Below, piece by piece: positions 44,032 through 55,157 of a DNA stretch of 64,000 nucleotides. Both the position numbers and the translations under genes were made by a program. Source of the DNA: Dysidea avara (lineage: Eukaryota > Porifera > Demospongiae > Dictyoceratida > Dysideidae); assembly GCF_963678975.1 (NCBI RefSeq), contig NC_089280.1:17520780-17584779 (forward strand). Direction: 5' to 3'. The first letter of the stretch is position 1; each line of letters starts with the position of its first letter. Below the pieces are notes generated by a model. The model was not told the DNA's origin and did not search any database. It saw nothing but the letters and a program-made list of their open reading frames with translations.

Positions 44032-44790
44032 CTAGGCAGTACATCCTACTTTACGTATTTTCATTTCAGCAAATGATGGAACATGATATTTGTCACCTAG
44101 GTGAATAAATGCAACCGTCAGTGGTCCTGCATAGTTGCAATTAAGGTTGATGTTAAAGCAAGCATTATACCACCATCCACCTGTACCATAGATAGTATGT
44201 CCATTAACTGCACAATTTCCACTGCCACGATCATTATCTCTATCGCGTGTGGTGAATGATCGTCCGTTTAATGGATGCCTACTAAATGGATCTATTGGAG
44301 TAATCCCAGTAAATCCTGATATACTTAGTGTATAGTTTGTACTTGGTGATCCTACACTGAATTGATTGTAGTGGAGATAAGTGTCAGTTCCATTGGCTAA
44401 TGTGAGGTCTATCCATAGTTCCCATTGTCCTTTACTGGTTAAGCAGTGTAGGGAGTGTAGTCCGTACCAAAATTCAGTTTGGAGATTACCAAATCCTAGT
44501 TCATATTCCCACCAGAATCGATCAAAGTCTTCATTAACACCTCGTATTCTCCTCTGGATTACTATCCATCCTCCACCATCAGTTAGTGTGTCACAATATC
44601 CTTGTGCTGTATGTCCTGATGTGGTTGTTGAGCAGGGATCCCTGATGGTGTATATTCCTGGAGATGGTCTCTTTGTAGCAAAGTAGTTACCTTTAGCTGT
44701 AACACTACAACAGTTATCTATGACAGATCCATCAACTGTTGTAGCATTAACTAGAACTAGTACTGTTATAACAGTTGTAACAACAATCAT
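44032..44790 (-). CDS. Fibrinogen-related protein, FReD gene 5
   Basis: 252 codons from ATG 44790. It is nearly identical to gene 6; in the protein I see three differences (N15, R83 and D90 where gene 6 has S, Q and N). The variable half reads PIDPFSRHPLNGRS, DRDNDRGSGN, 'VNGHTIYGTGGWWYNAC' (the NAT sequon is lost), 'NCNYAGPLTVAFIHLGDKYH' with an extra cysteine, and 'FAEMKIRKVG'. The promoter is type A, unlike its near-twin gene 6. An odd cysteine count could favour disulfide-linked dimers; that is inference. Confidence 0.92.
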   Translation of the reverse strand: MIVVTTVITVLVLVNATTVDGSVIDNCCSVTAKGNYFATKRPSPGIYTIRDPCSTTTSGHTAQGYCDTLTDGGGWIVIQRRIRGVNEDFDRFWWEYELGFGNLQTEFWYGLHSLHCLTSKGQWELWIDLTLANGTDTYLHYNQFSVGSPSTNYTLSISGFTGITPIDPFSRHPLNGRSFTTRDRDNDRGSGNCAVNGHTIYGTGGWWYNACFNINLNCNYAGPLTVAFIHLGDKYHVPSFAEMKIRKVGCTA

Positions 44791-44888
44791 TGTCAACTAT
44801 CAACTTCACTGCTACTAAATTATTGACTGGAATGGTTCCTAGTCAATTCATCGCGTAATTTTATAGTCTTTAATGCTTCCTAATAAGG
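44791..44888 (-). promoter_or_regulatory. FReD gene 5 promoter, type A, with CArG-like box
   Basis: Perfect CCTAATAAGG at 44879-44888, 89 bases before the ATG. TATAAAA is on the minus strand just downstream of it. The sequence matches the gene 4 promoter closely. Confidence 0.6.
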
Positions 44889-45578
44889 TCATTTTAGGGT
44901 AATTTGTATGATGTTTAATGTTGCAGGTTATTCCCATATTTGGGGTTATATGTGTGTTCATGTAGGCAAAAGTTACCCACAAGATTAGTTGTGATGACAG
45001 TTTTATTACTGTATTTAGCCTAAAAGTGATCTTTGTATAGAAGGGTGACTTGGTGAATCATAATGCTATTAAGGAAACCAGTAATGTAACTTGATGAAGT
45101 TATTGTGTCAAAAGCCATTAGTCAGTCTGTCTGGTCACTGTGTTATGGATCATTTTCTCAATAACAATATGACAGGTACCTAAGCTAGCAGGCCTATATA
45201 CATCAGTACAAGTGGAAGTGTTTAAATGATTACTCCTACTTGTTTATATAGCACATTAAAGTATTACTATTACAACTGAACTTTTTACAGCCTGAGTAAC
45301 TGATGTAGATTCACTGTAGTTGTACTTATAATGATTGGCTTGTTAGCACAACGACCACTCCCCTTAATATTTATAACAATCTGTTCTCTACAGAACGAAA
45401 CAGTATTTACTTGGTTAATTAAACACTGTAGCATTTATTACCTCAGTTTTGAAGATCAATGCGGCGACTATCCACCACTTGATGCTTGAAAATGATGTTG
45501 CAGCTCTTATTTTCAAAATCGATTGTTGCACCCCTCGAATACAGATAATATTGAAGGTGCAGTATTTAATTTAATTAA

Positions 45579-46057
45579 CCTTAGGCCCCTAACGCCACTA
45601 TAGTGGCTTTGGTTCTTAAAAGCGAAAGTTATTTCACTGAAAACGTTTTGACATACAAACATGGGCTCCTGTTACTCCATGTAGGGACCACCTATTTCTT
45701 CATGGTTTGCATTAAGCTATTCATGAAGGATAGATCTACAACATCGTATAACTTACTAACCTTCTTTATTCCGTCTCTCCTTTGTGACAGGTAGTATCAT
45801 CGTAGCTATCATCTTTAAAGTGGTTGAAAATTCTTTTAAACGCAGATTCGCCTTACATCACGGTTGATCGTGCTACAATGCTCGGATAAAGCTTAGGATA
45901 ATATCCGTTAACCACAGAGTAGTGTGGTCCATACCGTATATTCATAGGATATTTTGTTTACGAGATATTGTGTTTGAACGCATGTGTGTAACAAGAGCCA
46001 CTATAGTGGCGTTCGTGTTTAACGGAATATATTTTTATTAACTTAGGGACCAAAGGG
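45579..46057. mobile_element. piggyBac-like MITE, 479 bases, at a TTAA site
   Basis: TTAA flanks the element on both sides (45575-45578 and 46058-46061). The ends are inverted: CCTTAGGCCCCTAA at the left and the reverse complement of CCCTTTGGTCCCTAA at the right. A further inverted pair, CGCCACTATAGTGGC, occurs inside each end (45593 on and 46003-46013 region). Other block A copies show the uninterrupted site 'tttaactaag'. An internal frame of 63 codons (45603-45794) has no recognisable domain. Confidence 0.78.
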
Positions 46058-46098
46058 TTAATTAATTAATTAATTAATTAATTAGTTAATTAACTAAG
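46058..46098. repeat. (TTAA)n simple repeat
   Basis: 'ttaattaattaattaatt' repeats follow the MITE directly. The repeat probably grew from the TTAA target duplication. Confidence 0.85.
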
Positions 46099-46497
46099 TA
46101 GATACGGTATGCCCCTTTAAAGATTTGTAGGTATACACTTACAATGATGGGTTGACTCACTCAATGATTTATTCATAGGATACCTCTATGAGAGCACCTG
46201 TAGTCAATGGCAAGATTGAAGTACTATAAACAGAAAAAGTAAACAAAGTAGTTTAATAATTTAAAACATGAAGGAGGGTTTCAAGAAATAAAAAAAAAGG
46301 TAGTGAAACAAGTTATATGTATTACAACATATCATATAAGCAGAAAATTTGACAGGGAATTAGATTTGGCAGTTGGTGAAATTTCACTGAAATTGTCAAA
46401 TTTAAATCTGCCAAATAGCCAGCCAGTTGCATAACTTTAAGTGATGTTAGGTGTGATGGTTGCTGTGTAGCACACGCATCTGTCACTTGCTGATCTC

Positions 46498-47115
46498 ATG
46501 GCTCTTTTGAAATACTTCAAGAAGACAGAGAATAATGACAGGTTGGCATCTACCAATGAACACTTGACCATTGACACCAGCAAATAAGAACATCAAGCCT
46601 GAGATTAAAAAACATGGAGAAATTCAGGGAAATACCTGTATCATATGCAATGAAGACAGGGCTGACATTGGAAGATATGCTACTGAGCATGGTCCAATAG
46701 CTGCAGCCAAACATTTCTCCAAAATTCTTAGATTTTTCGTGCCAGAGGCACTTCAAAAAGAGTACTAGAGTACAAAGCAAGTATATAAAATTAGAAATAC
46801 AAACCAATTAATAATCTACCCACGAAACATCAGGGAGTACTGCTTTTATCCCAAGAAGAAGCCAATCTTGCAGTATGGAAATACATTAAATCACTGAGGT
46901 CTGTTGGTTCTTCAGTCAATACATGGGTGGGAGTCATTACACCCAGGATATTTGAAAGGGCAAAGGGGTCCTTTGACGTGAAAAAATTCTCGGCTAAATC
47001 TCTTCTATTCAGAATGACTTTTGTTAGGTGAAAGAATAGCAACACAAGTTAAGTGGTTTCAAATTCCAAGTGAATCCATCTACTTCAAAGAAGGAAGATC
47101 ACGTGACCCAACTCA
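46498..47115 (+). pseudogene. Decayed pogo-like transposase, copy 3
   Basis: It starts with 'atggctcttttgaaatactt' (MALLKYFKKTENNDRLAST), then changes frame to 'NIKPEIKKHGEIQGNTCIIC' and 'RADIGRYATEHGPIAAAKHF'. The next part, 'AVWKYIKSLRSVGSSVNTWV', is in another frame. It is almost identical to copy 2, with the same loss of the catalytic part. Confidence 0.62.
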
Positions 47116-48333
47116 CATGATGTATTTGTCATTATGTAGTGACACGGTGAAGGCTGTAGAGTTTGATAGGCATAATTTTTTTTTGTCGGGGACACTAACA
47201 TCAGCTCTTTATCAGTGTGTGTATCATTGTTGTTACTTCAATAGCTGTAAACTGTTTAAGGTTGGTACAAAACATGTCAAATGGGTATAACCACATGTAA
47301 CTGGTACTTGTAATACTAATGCAACCATGATTGTTTCAGCTAATGATTGTTTCAGAGTACTTGAATACTAATGCAACCATGATTGTTTCAGCTAATGCAA
47401 AGACAGCTTGACAGTGTGGTACCTGTAAAATAGATGTACGTATGAGTACAGTAAAGCCCTTGAGTGCAAGCTGGTAAATGTCTTCAATTGTAGAAATCTA
47501 TAGTAGGCCTCAACTTTTCATTAAAGGATTCAGGAATAACCCATGCTTTGCAGATGTTAAGGTCTTCTGATACATTGTGATAACTGTGTGTGCTTGATTG
47601 ATTATTGAGTATTACTTTAGTTATAGACCAATTTCACGAGGATCTTCATGATTGTATTCACAACATGACTGCACTACAAACTAGTGACTAATAGTATCTA
47701 AACTTATTTACTGTTCTACATTGAAGGTTAGATATTTGTTGATGGTGAGAAACTGAAGGGAACCAGAAGTTTATCTTCAAAGTATTGTGAAAGGTGGTTG
47801 TGCATCACTGAGTGTTGTTAATTACTAAAGCATGACTCACTGCCATAATATAAGCAATTGTGACCATCATTGCAATAGCAAATGTGACCGGATCTGTGAG
47901 AACCCGACACAATCATGCAAGCCTAAATTTACAATTGAATACAAAAGGTGAAATACTTGCGTATTATTGAAAACATCGTTTTGTTAGTGAAGGAAAAGAC
48001 TAACAATAAAAACTTAGATATCACATCTTGTTCGTCTACTCAAGAGATCAAAAATCTTTGTTTCATTGCAGTTGACCCAAGGACACACAAGATATGGGCG
48101 TTTGTGTATGTCACTTCAAAGTGATCATAATACAATCGATTTTTGATTACATTGTCTTGAGCTTTCATTTTTTTTGAGAGAGAGAGCTTAATTGGATTAA
48201 TTGTTTGTTTAATCAGCAAAAATGTTTACAAAACATGTATGGTCTACCATCTAAAGATATCCTACTACATGATACAAAAGATGCAGCTACTAACAAAGTT
48301 CTACAACACAACAGTAATACTGAGTGAGAGTCA

Positions 48334-49092
48334 CTAGGCAGTACATCCTACTTTACGTATTTTCATTTCAGCAAATGATGGAACATGATATTTGTCACCT
48401 AGGTGAATAAATGCAACCGTCAGTGGTCCTGCATAGTTGCAATTAAGGTTGATGTTAAAGCAAGCATTATACCACCATCCACCTGTACCATAGATAGTAT
48501 GTCCATTAACTGCACAATTTCCACTGCCACGATCATTATCTCTATCGCGTGTGGTGAATGATCGTCCGTTTAATGGATGCCTACTAAATGGATCTATTGG
48601 AGTAATCCCAGTAAATCCTGATATACTTAGTGTATAGTTTGTACTTGGTGATCCTACACTGAATTGATTGTAGTGGAGATAAGTGTCAGTTCCATTGGCT
48701 AATGTGAGGTCTATCCATAGTTCCCATTGTCCTTTACTGGTTAAGCAGTGTAGGGAGTGTAGTCCGTACCAAAATTCAGTTTGGAGATTACCAAATCCTA
48801 GTTCATATTCCCACCAGAATCGATTGAAGTCTTCATTAACACCTTGTATTCTCCTCTGGATTACTATCCATCCTCCACCATCAGTTAGTGTGTCACAATA
48901 TCCTTGTGCTGTATGTCCTGATGTGGTTGTTGAGCAGGGATCCCTGATGGTGTATATTCCTGGAGATGGTCTCTTTGTAGCAAAGTAGTTACCTTTAGCT
49001 GTAACACTACAACAGTTATCTATGACAGATCCATCAACTGTTGTAGCACTAACTAGAACTAGTACTGTTATAACAGTTGTAACAACAATCAT
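48334..49092 (-). CDS. Fibrinogen-related protein, FReD gene 6
   Basis: 252 codons from ATG 49092. The coding sequence and the 3' flank are almost the same as for gene 5, but the upstream flank is type B, as in genes 2 and 8. The crossover point therefore lies in or just before the conserved half of the coding region. All domain cysteines, the DRDND calcium loop and the extra cysteine of 'NCNYAG' are present. Two genes making essentially the same protein under different promoters suggest either dosage or different expression; this is inference. Confidence 0.92.
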   Translation of the reverse strand: MIVVTTVITVLVLVSATTVDGSVIDNCCSVTAKGNYFATKRPSPGIYTIRDPCSTTTSGHTAQGYCDTLTDGGGWIVIQRRIQGVNEDFNRFWWEYELGFGNLQTEFWYGLHSLHCLTSKGQWELWIDLTLANGTDTYLHYNQFSVGSPSTNYTLSISGFTGITPIDPFSRHPLNGRSFTTRDRDNDRGSGNCAVNGHTIYGTGGWWYNACFNINLNCNYAGPLTVAFIHLGDKYHVPSFAEMKIRKVGCTA

Positions 49093-49182
49093 TGTCAACT
49101 TTCAAATTTACTGCTACTAAAAGATTGACTGAAATGATTAGTAGACCTACAACTTTATTGCCATATACACTTCCTAATAAGA
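49093..49182 (-). promoter_or_regulatory. FReD gene 6 promoter, type B
   Basis: CCTAATAAGA at 49173-49182, 81 bases before the ATG, is a one-mismatch CArG-like box. The sequence matches the promoters of genes 2 and 8. The leader differs slightly ('tgtcaactttcaaattta'). Confidence 0.5.
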
Positions 49183-52158
49183 GTGTTTTTGAGCGTTCTG
49201 TATAATATGCTTATAGAGTCTTATTGTCTATATATGGTAACAAACATGTAGCTCTTACCCATGTATACTAAGTATGTTTGTCTACTGAATTTTATTGCAC
49301 TTTACCCTTCCCTTACATGGGGTTAATAGTGATAAGTTGTACCAGTTGTTAATTATATTCTCCTGTGTGGGAGTATATTGTAATTGTCCAATTTGTAGTT
49401 AGGTAGTTTTCAAGTTAACAGGTTGGGTGAGATGCTCCCAGCCAGATGGTGATGTTGCTAGTCAAACGATTTTTCAGTACATGTTCCTTATAAAATATTG
49501 AATTTTGTTTCTGCCAGAGTTATAATCGATAATGTGGCATCACAAATTGCTATCTCCTCTTTCCTACCTGCTACTGACACTACACAAGCACAAATCAATA
49601 GCTTTTTCTCTTACGAACAACTTTGTTCAGGGTTCAGCTTCGTATTCCATATGGTTAGCTGCTATGCAGCTCTAAATGTGTAAATTTTTGTCTATCTTCA
49701 TTTCTAAGTGGAAATTATACAGCTTTAATTCTAGTGAATTGTTTATAGAACTCTTGGTGCTCTTGACTACTCAACCAATGTTGCAATTTGTAAAAAAAAC
49801 ATATTTTGAAACTAATTAAATCTAAAATATGGGTTGGATTCTTCTTTACTTAGTTGGTGCAAGCACTTGCCTGTACAGTGTAATTAGTAAAGCTCCATAA
49901 ATGCTCCTAACTTTTCTAAGGATAGACAAAGAGTGGGTGACCATTTGACTTCGGAACACTAGAAAGCTACAGAAGGCTAAGTCCTGTCTGAAGGGAACAC
50001 AATTAAACAAATGGTTGCAGTCATATGAGCTGATGATGGATAACAGGCGATTGAAACTATGCCATATAATTGTACAGCCGCTTGATTACCACCTAGCCAT
50101 TACATTACACCAAGTGAGTCTTACAAACCATGCAAGTGAATTGGACAATGCAGTGTTTGGTTTTGAATTATGGTCCTTTACTTCTTGCAACTTTCAAGTG
50201 ACTTCATCACTAGGTTGTTAATTGATAGTGTTGTAGTGTTAGCTTTGGAATAATATGTAGTTGAAGTAAGTTCTTCAGAGCTTGTCAATCATTCATTACC
50301 AACTAAATCCCTGGTAGATGAAACAAACTTAAATACTTTCAAAGATTTGTAATTCTGCAAGAAGATTAGCAGTATACTGATGAAGGCGCTTGAAAGTTGC
50401 AAGAAGTAAAGGACCAAAACCAAACACTGCATGTTCAATTCATGATTCTATTTTTAATTTTTATGTGTTGAAACCACATGCTGTTCTAATTTGAGATTCA
50501 ATTTGTATGTGATCAAAGATGTGGTGTAAATAAATGTACTAGCTTTATTTCCAACAAGTGATGATGATGTTGCTATCTTCAGGATATCTGGAAACATTTT
50601 GTTGAGAATGCTAAAATTGCTAACCATTTCAGAGCTATACAGTATGGGTCAATTGTCCAAGGGATTGTCTACAAAAGCTATTAGCTATATGTAGTGTCTA
50701 CATGTCTTCACGTTTAGACACTAAAGTACTTTTGATCATTATGAAAATTGTATGAGATGCAAGCTGTAAGCTATACTGCGTGCTAACAGTGGGAGAGTCT
50801 GTACTTCACAAGTTCTTTCATTGTACTATTGATTGGACATACGCAAACTGATATGACTTGTGGTGATCAAATAGATTGTGTGGATCTCACAAAATGGGCA
50901 TTGTTCAAGTTTTTATCATGAAGAGCAACTGATCATTTAGAACAACACATTGCAACTCACAACTGTACCAGCTAACATGCAGGAATTTAAACAGCACGGT
51001 GTTGTTAAATGTGTGTGGCTATTTGTCTGCACACTTCAAATTTTAACCCCTCAAACATTTTTGTCCGATATGCAAACAATTTAAAAATTAACTCACCAGT
51101 GTACATGCACTGGATTTACGTAGTATGTGTGTGACTATGTGATTATAGTTCTTATACGTCAGCACATGTTGCCAGAAATCACGTCTTTGCCCTATGTACA
51201 GCACACATTGCTCATCAGCTCTACCAAGTGTGATCTTTATCTGTAGTGCTTTGAATCATCTAGTCTTTCAGTACAGGTACCACATGCAACATATGGTAGC
51301 CATGTCATCAGTGATTTACTGCTGGTAAGTTTCTGTATCTTCCATTGTAAATGTAGCATTGAAGATCCATGCTGCTTCAAAGGTGGTTTCCAGATTGGCT
51401 ATACTGCAGGGGTCTGGGGGTGCAGTCTTCAGCCACTGACAATAAAATGTTTAAACATTTGAAGCTTTGGTGTTAGCTTCAAGTTATAGGTTTTCTTGTA
51501 TTTATGCACATCCTTCTTAAGTTTTATATTTCTGATCAGTTTGTAAGCATTTGGAAAGTACATAGCAGCAGTACTGAATGATGTAATCAATTGTCTGTAA
51601 ATGGGCGTTGCGGTCAAGCATAGATAAACACCAACTAATGGTTAAAAGGACATTTTCCATGCATTATCTATCACTTTATAAGGTGTTTTAAGGCTGCAAC
51701 TATGGTAGCAAGCTAAATTGCAATGGTTTAGAAGTGGGCGTGGCACACGAAGATTGATCGTGAAGAGATGAACATCGATCACACAAGATGAATAAGCAGC
51801 TGCAATAAACATAATGATGTTTATTTGTAATTCTTTCATAGACTGTAAGTGCATTACGAAGCTTCAAAGGATACTTTTATAATTCGAAGTTTACTTATCC
51901 TTCAAACCCACAAAACATTCGAAGCTTCATCACAACCTTATTGTAATATTTTCATGTTCATAAATGAATTTATCTTTCCATTGTCATGAACTTTCTGGGT
52001 TTTTTTTCCAGAGAGCTTAATAATTTGTTTAATCAACAAAAATGTTTGTAAAACATATACAGTATGTCTACCATCTAAAGATATCCTACTACATGATACA
52101 AAAGATGCAGCTACTAACAAAGTTTCTACAACACAACAGTAATACTGAGTGAGAGTCA
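49183..52158. repeat. Spacer block B, copy 2 (FReD 6 to FReD 7)
   Basis: Aligns with 30211-33254 over its whole length with scattered substitutions and small indels. For example, it lacks the 'tgttattacaatctattatt' stretch present at 30284-30303. It also shows the empty form of the hAT insertion site near 49853-49860. No gene is recognised. Confidence 0.82.
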
Positions 52159-52920
52159 CTAGGCAGTACATCCCACTTTGCGTATTTTCATTTCTGTGAA
52201 TGATGGAACATGCCATTTGTAGTCTAGGTAGATAAATGCACCAGACAGTGGTCCTGCATAGTTGTAGTTGAGGTTGATGTAAAAGCAAGCATTATGCCAC
52301 CATCCACCTGTACCATGTACACCACGTTGATTAACTGCACAATTTTTGCTATTATGATTATCATTATCTCTATCCCTTGTGGTAAATGGTCGTCCATTTA
52401 AGGAATACCTACTAAATGGATCCCATGGAGTAATCCCAGTAAATCCTGATATACTTAGTGTATAGTTTGTACTTGGTGATCCTACACTGAAGTGATTGTA
52501 GTGGAGATAAGTGTCAGTTCCATTGGCAAATGTGAGGTCTATCCATAGTTCCCATTGTCCTTTACTGGTTAAGCAGTGTAGGGAGTGTAGTCCGTACCAA
52601 AATTCTGTTTGGAGATTACCAAATCCTAGTTCATATTCCCACCAGAATCTATTGAAGTCTTCATTAACACCTTGTATTCTCCTCTGGATTACTATCCATC
52701 CTCCACCATCAGTTAGTGTGTCACAATATCCTTGTGCTGTATGTCCTGATGTGGTTGTTGAGCAGGGGTCCCTGATGGTATATATTCCTGGAGATGGTCT
52801 GTTTGTAGCAAAGTAGTTACCTTTAGCTGTAACACTACAACAGTTATCTATGACAGATCCATCAACTGTTGTAATACTAACTAGAACTAGTACTGTTATA
52901 ACAGTTGTAACAACAATCAT
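52159..52920 (-). CDS. Fibrinogen-related protein, FReD gene 7
   Basis: 253 codons from ATG 52920. The N-terminal half is the standard sequence (SITTVDG near the signal cleavage site). The variable half reads PWDPFSRYSLNGRP, calcium loop DRDNDNHNSKN with one inserted residue, 'VNQRGVHGTGGWWHNAC' without the NAT sequon, and 'NYAGPLSGAFIYLDYKWH'. Its end resembles gene 3, as does its 3' flank, while the 'NQRG' segment resembles gene 9. This is a mosaic pattern. Promoter type A. Confidence 0.92.
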   Translation of the reverse strand: MIVVTTVITVLVLVSITTVDGSVIDNCCSVTAKGNYFATNRPSPGIYTIRDPCSTTTSGHTAQGYCDTLTDGGGWIVIQRRIQGVNEDFNRFWWEYELGFGNLQTEFWYGLHSLHCLTSKGQWELWIDLTFANGTDTYLHYNHFSVGSPSTNYTLSISGFTGITPWDPFSRYSLNGRPFTTRDRDNDNHNSKNCAVNQRGVHGTGGWWHNACFYINLNYNYAGPLSGAFIYLDYKWHVPSFTEMKIRKVGCTA

Positions 52921-53018
52921 TGTCAACTATCAACTTTACTGCTACTAGAAGATTGGCTGAAATGATTCCTAGTCAGTACATCACATAATTTTATAGTTTT
53001 TTATGCTTCCTAATAAGG
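52921..53018 (-). promoter_or_regulatory. FReD gene 7 promoter, type A, with CArG-like box
   Basis: Perfect CCTAATAAGG at 53009-53018, 89 bases before the ATG, followed by minus-strand GCATAAAAAACTATAAAA. It is closest to the gene 1 promoter. Confidence 0.6.
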
Positions 53019-54090
53019 TCATTTTAGTGTGATTTGTATTATGTTTAATGTTGTAGTTTATTCCCATATTTGGGGTTATATGTGTGTTGTAGACAAAAGT
53101 TACCCACAAAATTAGTTGTGATGACGATTTTATTATTGTATAAAGATAATTTACCCTAAAAGTGATCTTTGTATAGAAGGGTGACTTTTGGTGAAATCGT
53201 AATGGTATTAAGGAAACCAGTAATGTAACTTGATGAAATTATTGTGTCAAAAGCCATTAGTCAGTCTGTCTGGTCATGGTAGGTGTTATAGATCATTTTC
53301 TGAATAACAATATGGCAGGTACCTAAGCTAGCAAGCCTATATACATCAGTACAAGTGGAAGTGGTTAAACGATTACTCCTACTTGTTTATATAGCACATT
53401 AAAGTTTTACTATTACAACTGAATTTTTTACAGCCTGAGTAACTGATGTAGATGCACTGTAGCTGTACTTATGATGATTGGCTTGTTAGCATACCAACCG
53501 CTCCCCTTAATACTTATAACAATCTGTTATCTACAGAACAACACGGTGACTATTGTATTTACTTGGTTAAACACTGTGGCTTTTATTACCTTAGTTTTGA
53601 AGATTGATGTGGTAACTATCCGCCACTTAATGCTCGAAAATGATGTTGCAGCCCTTATTTTCAAAATTGATTGTTGTACCCCTTGAGTGTGGTTACTATT
53701 GAAGGTGCAGTGTTTAACTAAGTGAATATGATATGCTCCTTTAAAGATTTGTAGGTACACTTACAATGACTCACCCAATGATTTATGTATAGGATGAGAG
53801 CATCTGTAGTCAACAGCAAGATTGAGATACTATAACAGAAAAAGTAAACAAACTAGTTTAGTAATTTAAAACATGAAGAAGGGTCCCAAGAAATAAAAAT
53901 AAAGTGAAACAAGTTATATGTATTACAACATATCATATAAGCAGAAAATTTGACAGGGAATTAGATTTGGCAGTTGGTGAAATTTCACTGGAATTGTCAA
54001 ATTTAAATCTGCCAAATAGCCAGTCAGTTACATAACTTTTAAGTGAGTAACGTTTGTTCTGTAGCACACGTATCTGTCACTGGCTGAACT

Positions 54091-54790
54091 CATGGCTCTT
54101 GAAATACTTCAAGGAGACAGAGAATAATGACAGGTTGGCATCTACCAATGAACACTTGACCATTGACAGTAGCAAATAAGAAAATCAAGCTTGAAATCAA
54201 AAAACACGGAGAAATTCAGGGGAAGACCTGTAACAACAAAGACAGGACTGACATTGGAAGATATGCTACTGAGCATGGTCCAATAGCTGCAGCCAAACAT
54301 TTCTCCAAAATTCTAAGCTTTTCGTGCCAGAGGCATCTAAGCATATAAAAGCTAAAAACAAAAGACCAATTAAAATCTACCCTCGAAACATCAGGAAGGA
54401 TCACTTTTATCCTAAGAAGAAGTCGATCTTGCAGTATGGAATACATTAAATCACTGAGGTCTGTTGGCTCTTCAGTCAATACATGGATGGGAGCCATTAT
54501 ACCCAGGATATTTGAAAGTGCAAGGGGGGTTGTTTGAGGTGAAGAAATTCTGGGCTAATCTCTTCTATTCAGGATGACTTATGTTAGGTGAAAGAATAGC
54601 AAAACAGGGTTAACTTCCAAGTGAATTCATCTACATCAAAGAATGTTTCTTAAATGATAAACATACTAATAATATTTGAATGGTGGTGGTTCCAGCTAAT
54701 TGTAGTGACAAGCAACAACCGATTGACCTGGCAATAAATATACCACTCAAAGATGCCATTAAAAAGCAGTTTAAAATTTGGTATATGCTC
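54091..54790 (+). pseudogene. Decayed pogo-like transposase, copy 4
   Basis: Fragments 'KIKLEIKKHGEIQGK', 'RTDIGRYATEHGPIAAAKHF' and, further on, 'VVVPANCSDKQQPIDLAINI' followed by 'PLKDAIKKQFKIWYM'. The last motif matches the region just after the third catalytic acid in pogo/Tigger transposases. It is broken by frameshifts and several deletions. The MITE at 54804 follows directly. Confidence 0.65.
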
Positions 54791-54803
54791 AAGATATGCA
54801 AAG

Positions 54804-55157
54804 TAGAGTTGAAACAAATATTAATACTTGATAAGTACTCGTTAAGGATTTTAGTACACGGATAGTAAAATTAGTACTTGAGTATACTCGTTAAGATCAT
54901 GTGACCCAGCTCACATGATGTATTTGTCATCAAATGAAGGCTGTAGAGTTTGATTGGCATAATTTTTTGTCAGGGATGTTAATATCAGTACTTTAATACA
55001 GTGTATCATTGCTGTTGCTTGAAAAGTTGTAAACTGTTTAAGGTTGGTACAAAACATGGCAAATGGGTATGACCACATACAACTAGTATTTGTGTGTCCT
55101 CAATCGTTAACTTTAGAGAGTACTCAAATACTAAAAAAACTATGACCGTTTCAACTA
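54804..55157. mobile_element. hAT-type MITE in block A, copy 2
   Basis: Same insertion as 28072-28437. The flanking repeat has diverged by one base (ATGCAAAG at 54796-54803, ATACAAAG at 55158-55165). The ends read TAGAGTTGAAACAA and the inverse of TAGTTGAAACGG. It has the same internal 'tactc' inverted motifs. Confidence 0.75.

Larger units (their letters stand above)
44889..48333. repeat. Spacer block A, copy 3 (FReD 5 to FReD 6)
   Basis: Near-identical to copy 2 over its right-hand kilobases (compare 43213-44031 with 47524-48333), without the two big insertions but with the same deletion in the pogo/MITE part. It carries its own piggyBac-like MITE at 45579-46057. A short local duplication of 'atgcaaccatgattgtttca' occurs at about 47320-47395. 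Confidence 0.8.

Noticed and set aside
45603-45794. 63-codon open frame inside the piggyBac-like MITE
   Set aside because: Non-ATG codons aside, it has no similarity to a transposase and is far too short. It is treated as MITE interior.
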